Positions 4,987-6,684 of a stretch of DNA of 6,684 nucleotides are shown piece after piece; position 1 is the first letter of the stretch, and the number at the start of each line of letters is the position of its first letter. Position numbers and translations under genes: made by a program. The notes under the pieces are model-generated. The model worked only from the letters and a program-made list of their open reading frames with translations, did no database searches and was not told the DNA's origin. This stretch comes from an uncultured Clostridia bacterium (lineage in GTDB: Bacteria > Bacillota > Clostridia > Oscillospirales > CAG-272), in the NCBI GenBank assembly GCA_937892405.1, contig CALAFS010000119.1, positions 1-6,684 on the forward strand. The letters are read 5' to 3'.

Positions 4987-6345
4987 TCAGACGAAAATGT
5001 CGTTCAGATCGAGAAGAGGGGTATCTCCGCCGTACACCACGACGACGGTGTCGCCGATGTGCATCTCGGAATCGCCGCTCGGAATCTCGGTCACGCCGGC
5101 ACGCGTGATGCAGGCGAGAAGGACATTGTCCTTCGTATGCCACTTTTTCAGCGGCTCGTTCACATGCAGAGTATGTTCGTCCACGCGGAACTCGAGCGCC
5201 TCGGCGTTGCCGTCCGCGATGCGGTGCACGGTGATCGCCGCGCCCGCCTGGTTCTGCATGGCGCGCACATAGCGCAGGATCGCATTACAGCAGACTTTAC
5301 GCGGGGAGATGACACTGCCGACAGGGAGGCTGTCGAGAATTTTGGAATCCTCGACGCGCGCGACCTTGGTGATGATCTGCGGCACGCCGTAAGTCTCGCC
5401 GTAAAGCGAGATAATCATATTCAGCTCGTCAAGCCCCGTCAGGGTGACAAGGGCATCGCACTCTGCGATCCCCTCCCCTTCCATCACGGTGCGGTGAGCG
5501 ACATCGCCGTGAATGATGTCCGCGTCGGGCAGTCTCTTCGCAAGCTCGAGACAGCGGTCGCCGTCCTTCTCGATGATCTTCGCACGGATTCCGCTCTTGG
5601 CGAGGCGGTCGGCGAGATAGTAGGTCACGCGTCCGCCGCCGACAATCATGACATGACGCACCTTGTGCGAGACGATACGAAGGTTTTTCAGAAGGGTCGA
5701 AAGGTTCTCGGGTGAGGCGGTGAAGAACACGCGATCCCCCGCCCGCAGGACAAAGCGTCCGTCGGGGATCGTCGCATGCCCGTCACGCAGGACGACGCAG
5801 ATCAGCACCTTGCACCGTACCACGCCGGAAAGAGAGGAAACCGTGAGGTCGGCGAGCGTGCTCCCCGCCTCGATCTTCAGTTCCACGATCTCCACCCGCC
5901 CTTTGGCAAAGGTGTCCCGCTTCAGAAAGCCGGGATATTTCAGAAGCCGCTCGATCTCCTCCGCCGCCTCAAGCTCCGGGTTGAAGGAGAGGGAAAGCCC
6001 GAGGGCGTCGCGCATGCGGTATGCCTGCGCCGAATATTCGGGGTTGCAGACGCGGGCGATGGTGTGAATTTTCGGATTGACGGCGTGTGCCGCCGCGCAG
6101 GAGAGCAGGTTCACCTCGTCGGTGCCCGTCGCCGCGATCAGAAGATCGGCATTCTCCACCCCCGCGTCGCACAGGGTGCCGAGCGCGGCGCAGTTCCCCG
6201 TCACCGCCATGACATCATACCGCCCGACGAGGTCTTCCACCACCTCGGCGTCCACATCAATCAGCGTGAGGTCGTGCCCCTCTGCCGACAGTTCTTCGAT
6301 CAGCGTCTCGCCGACCTTGCCGTTTCCCGCAACGATGATTTTCAA
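4987..6345 (-). CDS. trkA: TrkA-type potassium transport regulator with two RCK units (TTG start)
   Basis: This 452-residue cytoplasmic protein is a tandem duplication of RCK_N (TrkA_N) and RCK_C (TrkA_C). RCK_N1 is about 1-120 with nucleotide-binding GNGKVG (7-12), the beta-2 acidic residue D30, and TGN at 49-51. RCK_C1 is about 148-225. RCK_N2 is about 231-350 with GGGRVT (236-241), E259 and GD at 280-281. RCK_C2 is about 370-450. In the second dinucleotide motif the final glycine is T241. The family gates TrkH in response to bound nucleotides such as NAD(H), ATP or ADP. The start is TTG at 6345: it gives the canonical opening MKIIVAGNGKVG, and AAGGAGG (6357-6351) lies five bases before it. 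No alternative ATG fits. It is the first gene of the trkA-trkH unit. Confidence 0.96.
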   Translation of the reverse strand: MKIIVAGNGKVGETLIEELSAEGHDLTLIDVDAEVVEDLVGRYDVMAVTGNCAALGTLCDAGVENADLLIAATGTDEVNLLSCAAAHAVNPKIHTIARVCNPEYSAQAYRMRDALGLSLSFNPELEAAEEIERLLKYPGFLKRDTFAKGRVEIVELKIEAGSTLADLTVSSLSGVVRCKVLICVVLRDGHATIPDGRFVLRAGDRVFFTASPENLSTLLKNLRIVSHKVRHVMIVGGGRVTYYLADRLAKSGIRAKIIEKDGDRCLELAKRLPDADIIHGDVAHRTVMEGEGIAECDALVTLTGLDELNMIISLYGETYGVPQIITKVARVEDSKILDSLPVGSVISPRKVCCNAILRYVRAMQNQAGAAITVHRIADGNAEALEFRVDEHTLHVNEPLKKWHTKDNVLLACITRAGVTEIPSGDSEMHIGDTVVVVYGGDTPLLDLNDIFV

Positions 6346-6360
6346 TGGATCCTCCTTGAA

Positions 6361-6399
6361 AGAGTCCTGCCGCAGGGACTTGCCGCATGCGCAGACTCT
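6361..6399 (-). promoter_or_regulatory. Leader hairpin immediately upstream of the trkA ribosome binding site
   Basis: AGAGTC (6361-6366) and GACTCT (6394-6399) are complementary, and the pairing continues with TGC/GCA past one bulged base. This closes a 39-base GC-rich stem-loop in the predicted trkA leader, ending only a few bases before AAGGAGG. It has no T run. It could affect translation from the TTG start or stabilise the 5' end. It does not look like a known riboswitch. Confidence 0.5.
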
Positions 6400-6417
6400 C
6401 CATTTTACTTATCTGCT

Positions 6418-6446
6418 ATTATACTACAACTCTCCGAAAAATGCAA
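6418..6446 (-). promoter_or_regulatory. Probable promoter of trkA-trkH
   Basis: On the minus strand a perfect -10 TATAAT (6423-6418) is preceded at 17-base spacing by TTGCAT (6446-6441), a weak -35 that keeps the TTG. The predicted start near 6411 gives a leader of about 66 bases that includes the hairpin at 6361-6399. Confidence 0.65.
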
Positions 6447-6459
6447 GGGGAGAAAGTTA

Positions 6460-6478
6460 ATGAATGCAGAATTAAGAA
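6460..6478 (+). repeat. Left inverted repeat of the MITE-like element
   Basis: This 19-base arm pairs with 6611-6629, with a single mismatch at its fourteenth base (T against G). Confidence 0.7.
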
Positions 6479-6610
6479 CTTATCGAATGAAGAATTCAGA
6501 ATTACGAATTAAGAATTATATCAATGCTAAGATTTTTCTCTCGCCATAGGTTCTTTTATCAAAAGAAGGAAAAAGCAGAAAAGAGAAGTATGCGATCGCT
6601 TATCGCCTCA

Positions 6611-6629
6611 TTCTTCATTCTGCATTCAT
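6611..6629 (-). repeat. Right inverted repeat of the MITE-like element
   Basis: Read on the minus strand this arm is ATGAATGCAGAATGAAGAA, the partner of 6460-6478. Confidence 0.7.
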
Positions 6630-6645
6630 AATGCTACATTGTCAA
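6617..6645 (-). promoter_or_regulatory. Possible second upstream promoter using the element's right end
   Basis: A perfect TTGACA on the minus strand (6645-6640) lies 17 bases before CAGAAT (6622-6617), a 4-of-6 match to TATAAT located inside the right inverted repeat. If used, transcription would run through the element toward trkA with a leader of about 265 bases. The -10 is weak, so this is only a candidate. Confidence 0.25.
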
Positions 6646-6684
6646 TAGAAGTGCAACAAATTAACGAAAAAGTTTTTTAAGGAT
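6630..6684. other. Gene-free AT-rich window edge
   Basis: Apart from the candidate -35 at 6640-6645, these bases contain only AT-rich sequence with A and T runs near 6666-6679. No gene, terminator stem or further repeat can be supported. Confidence 0.4.

Larger units (their letters stand above)
6460..6629. mobile_element. MITE-like AT-rich element with 19-base terminal inverted repeats
   Basis: ATGAATGCAGAATTAAGAA at 6460-6478 matches the reverse complement of 6611-6629 at 18 of 19 positions, defining an element of about 170 bp with no coding capacity. Inside the left end are degenerate short direct repeats of the type GAATTA/GAATGA (6485-6519). Near the middle is a 7-bp hairpin (TTCTTTT-ATC-AAAAGAA, 6551-6567). 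No clear target-site duplication is visible. AT-rich arrays of this GAATTAAGAATTA style are common between genes in Clostridia. It may therefore be a dispersed non-autonomous repeat; movement is not shown. Confidence 0.55.

Noticed and set aside
4934..5143. N-terminal extension of TrkH by 70 residues
   Set aside because: The extension is arginine-rich, unlike any TrkH, and lies out of frame over the end of trkA. The ATG at 4933 has a ribosome binding site and family-like sequence.
6346..6411. c-di-AMP (ydaO-type) riboswitch upstream of the potassium genes
   Set aside because: This riboswitch class often precedes potassium transport genes, but the predicted leader of about 66 bases is too short, and the paired arms of that fold are not seen.
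6481..6520. CRISPR-like short direct repeats
   Set aside because: The GAATTA-type units are degenerate, only 6-9 bases long and without spacers of regular length.
5776..6549. Plus-strand open frame opposite trkA running into the upstream repeat
   Set aside because: It is antisense to RCK domains, and its tail is translation of the AT-rich repeat; no coding signal was found.
6592..6599. GCGATCGC palindrome resembling the cyanobacterial HIP1 repeat
   Set aside because: Only one copy was noticed and the gene content is Gram-positive, so it is most likely chance.

Overview
The window looks like a chromosomal stretch of a Gram-positive Clostridia-type (Firmicutes) bacterium. Seven protein genes are visible and all lie on the minus strand, so transcription runs from high to low coordinates. 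The evidence for the host is strong AAGGAGG-type ribosome binding sites, a perfect TTGACA/TATAAT promoter, AT-rich spacers, and protein families typical of gut Clostridia. The species cannot be named from the sequence. No rRNA, tRNA, CRISPR array, transposase or phage gene was seen.

In order of transcription, 6346-6684 is a gene-free upstream region. It holds an AT-rich element with 19-base inverted ends, about 170 bp long and resembling a MITE, then a promoter and a leader hairpin. Next come trkA (TTG start) and trkH, which encode the cytoplasmic regulatory subunit and the membrane channel of a Trk/Ktr-type potassium uptake system. An AraC-family regulator gene follows 51 bases after trkH and may be co-transcribed. 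A perfect 14-bp hairpin 15 bases past its stop separates this unit from the next.

The second unit (2377 down to 1) is a compact operon under a TetR-family repressor. A consensus promoter carries one palindromic operator-like site inside its -35/-10 spacer and a second over the expected transcription start, so autorepression is very likely. The order is tetR, a flavodoxin-like protein (ATGA overlap), a small zinc-ribbon protein, a four-helix membrane protein (ATGA overlap), and a beta-lactamase-fold serine hydrolase cut by the window edge. The TetR ligand and the shared job of the cargo genes are unknown; a response to a toxic or redox-active small molecule is a guess.

The two units differ in composition: the Trk/AraC block is clearly more GC-rich than the TetR operon, with the shift near 2500. 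The least ordinary items are the operator architecture, the uncharacterised TetR-controlled cassette, the inverted-repeat element upstream of trkA, and the hairpin and inverted repeat between the two units.
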